Assembly (NCBI GenBank): GCA_040880365.1
Contig: JBBDIO010000088.1
Span: 1-6,284 of the forward strand
Source of the DNA: JBBDIO01 sp040880365
Lineage (GTDB): Bacteria; Chloroflexota; Anaerolineae; Caldilineales; Caldilineaceae
DNA length: 6,284 nucleotides
Direction: 5' to 3'
A model generated the notes under the pieces. The model saw nothing but the letters and a program-made list of their open reading frames with translations, ran no database searches and was not told the DNA's origin. Below, piece after piece: positions 5,909 to 6,284 of this stretch. A program made the translations under genes and the position numbers. Each line of letters opens with the position of its first letter. The stretch's first letter is position 1.

Positions 5909-6284
5909 GTGAATAACCAATCCTCTCTGCGTGTTTTATTGATCGAAAGTGACAAGTCGATTGGTCGGCAACTGGCGACCTGGTTGGCAGACGATGCCAC
6001 GGGGTCTAGTGCCGCGGGGTCTAATGGCACAGGGTCTGGTGCCGCGGGGTCTAATGGCACAGGGTCTGGTGCCACGGGGACTCACACTTCGGTGACGGTG
6101 GAATGCGTGCCCGACCTGGAAGCTGCGCGCATCTACTTGCTGGAAAATGCCCACACAGAGAGACGCATTGATATTGGTGTATTGCGTCTGGACGCGGCCG
6201 CCCAGCTCGCGCCCCAGCATACAGACGCGCCCACGCCTCACCCCAGTGCCCCCCTTCAGATGGACGACCCCATTTATAGTGTTG
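5909..6284 (+). CDS. N-terminus of a receiver-like (degenerate response regulator) protein, truncated by the window
   Basis: A GTG start at 5909 is preceded by GAGGA with four intervening bases, a strong ribosome binding site. The frame runs 125 codons to the right edge without a stop. LRVLLIESDKSIGRQLATWLAD (residues 7-28) resembles strand 1 and helix 1 of a CheY-type receiver, with E13 and D15 near the usual acidic pair. Residues 32-56 are a pentapeptide repeat replacing the loop before strand 2. VTVECVPDLEAARIYLLENA (62-81) fits strand 2 and helix 2. IDIGVLRLD (87-95) fits strand 3, but R93 aligns where the phosphorylated aspartate is expected, with D95 two residues off. Sequence after about 98 is Pro/His/Ala-rich. 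It may be a pseudo-receiver controlling a C-terminal domain outside the window. The ATG at 5907 is closed at once by TGA. The frame also stays open upstream to a TTG at 5825, without comparable support. Confidence 0.7.
   Translation, partial: MNNQSSLRVLLIESDKSIGRQLATWLADDATGSSAAGSNGTGSGAAGSNGTGSGATGTHTSVTVECVPDLEAARIYLLENAHTERRIDIGVLRLDAAAQLAPQHTDAPTPHPSAPLQMDDPIYSV
6002..6082 (+). repeat. 15-bp in-frame tandem repeat with a 30-bp higher-order period
   Basis: Five full 15-bp units start at 6002, 6017, 6032, 6047 and 6062, followed by a partial GGGACT. Units 2 and 4 are identical (GGGTCTAATGGCACA). Units 1, 3 and 5 are GGGTCTRGTGCCRCG variants. The resulting 30-bp pair is repeated with 29 of 30 bases identical. 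The encoded peptide is GSSAA/GSNGT/GSGAA/GSNGT/GSGAT, a flexible Gly/Ser linker-like stretch. Third-codon bases here (TCT, AAT, ACA, GGT) differ from the G/C-rich habit of the surrounding genes. Near-identity suggests recent expansion by slippage or unequal recombination. Confidence 0.95.

Noticed and set aside
6002..6082. CRISPR-like or iteron array
   Set aside because: The units are directly adjacent with no spacers, in frame inside an open reading frame, and no cas or replication gene is nearby.
5887..6241. Minus-strand frames with Asp-Pro-Val and Arg-Gly-Thr repeat peptides
   Set aside because: They are the complement of the 15-bp repeat. The plus-strand frame has a strong ribosome binding site and a receiver-like start.

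Overview
The window is a GC-rich bacterial chromosome segment of mostly housekeeping content. Codon use is strongly biased to G/C at third positions, with GCC, CTG, CGC and GAT favoured in all the confident genes. The long-form histidyl-tRNA synthetase, the cysteine-free class V PLP enzyme, the WbaZ-like glycosyltransferase and the receiver-like protein together suggest a Chloroflexota-type (Caldilinea/Anaerolinea-like) genome. That assignment is inference from protein style, because no rRNA or other taxonomic marker is present.

Left half, minus strand. Reading leftward there are ald (alanine dehydrogenase, 2733 to 1627), hisS (histidyl-tRNA synthetase, 1533 to 136) and the first nine codons of a further gene that leaves the window at position 1. 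The leftmost gene has its own -10 box, a short leader with a possible 12-codon upstream ORF, a small hairpin and a good ribosome binding site. ald has a consensus -10 about 85 bases upstream of its start.

Middle, 2734-3235. This is the divergent spacer between ald and the rightward genes. It contains a small ORF that looks coding but is split across two frames (2936-3162). The second half matches the codon use of its neighbours and is tryptophan-rich, so I read it as a frameshifted small gene or a sequencing error.

Right half, plus strand. A class V PLP-dependent enzyme of the cysteine-desulfurase-like VC1184/TIGR01976 type (3236-4477) is followed by a GT4 glycosyltransferase (start 4566, possibly 4470 or 4479, to 5759). 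After a 149-base gap comes the start of a receiver-like protein (5909 to beyond the right edge), interrupted by a pentapeptide repeat encoded by a 15-bp tandem repeat. The glycosyltransferase could serve cell-surface polysaccharide synthesis. I see no firm functional link between it and the PLP enzyme beyond adjacency.

No rRNA, tRNA, CRISPR array, insertion sequence or phage gene is visible. The unusual items are the in-frame tandem repeats near the N-termini of two consecutive genes, the receiver-like domain apparently lacking its phosphoacceptor aspartate, the desulfurase-like enzyme lacking its catalytic cysteine, and the frameshifted small ORF. I do not see a convincing new multi-gene system.
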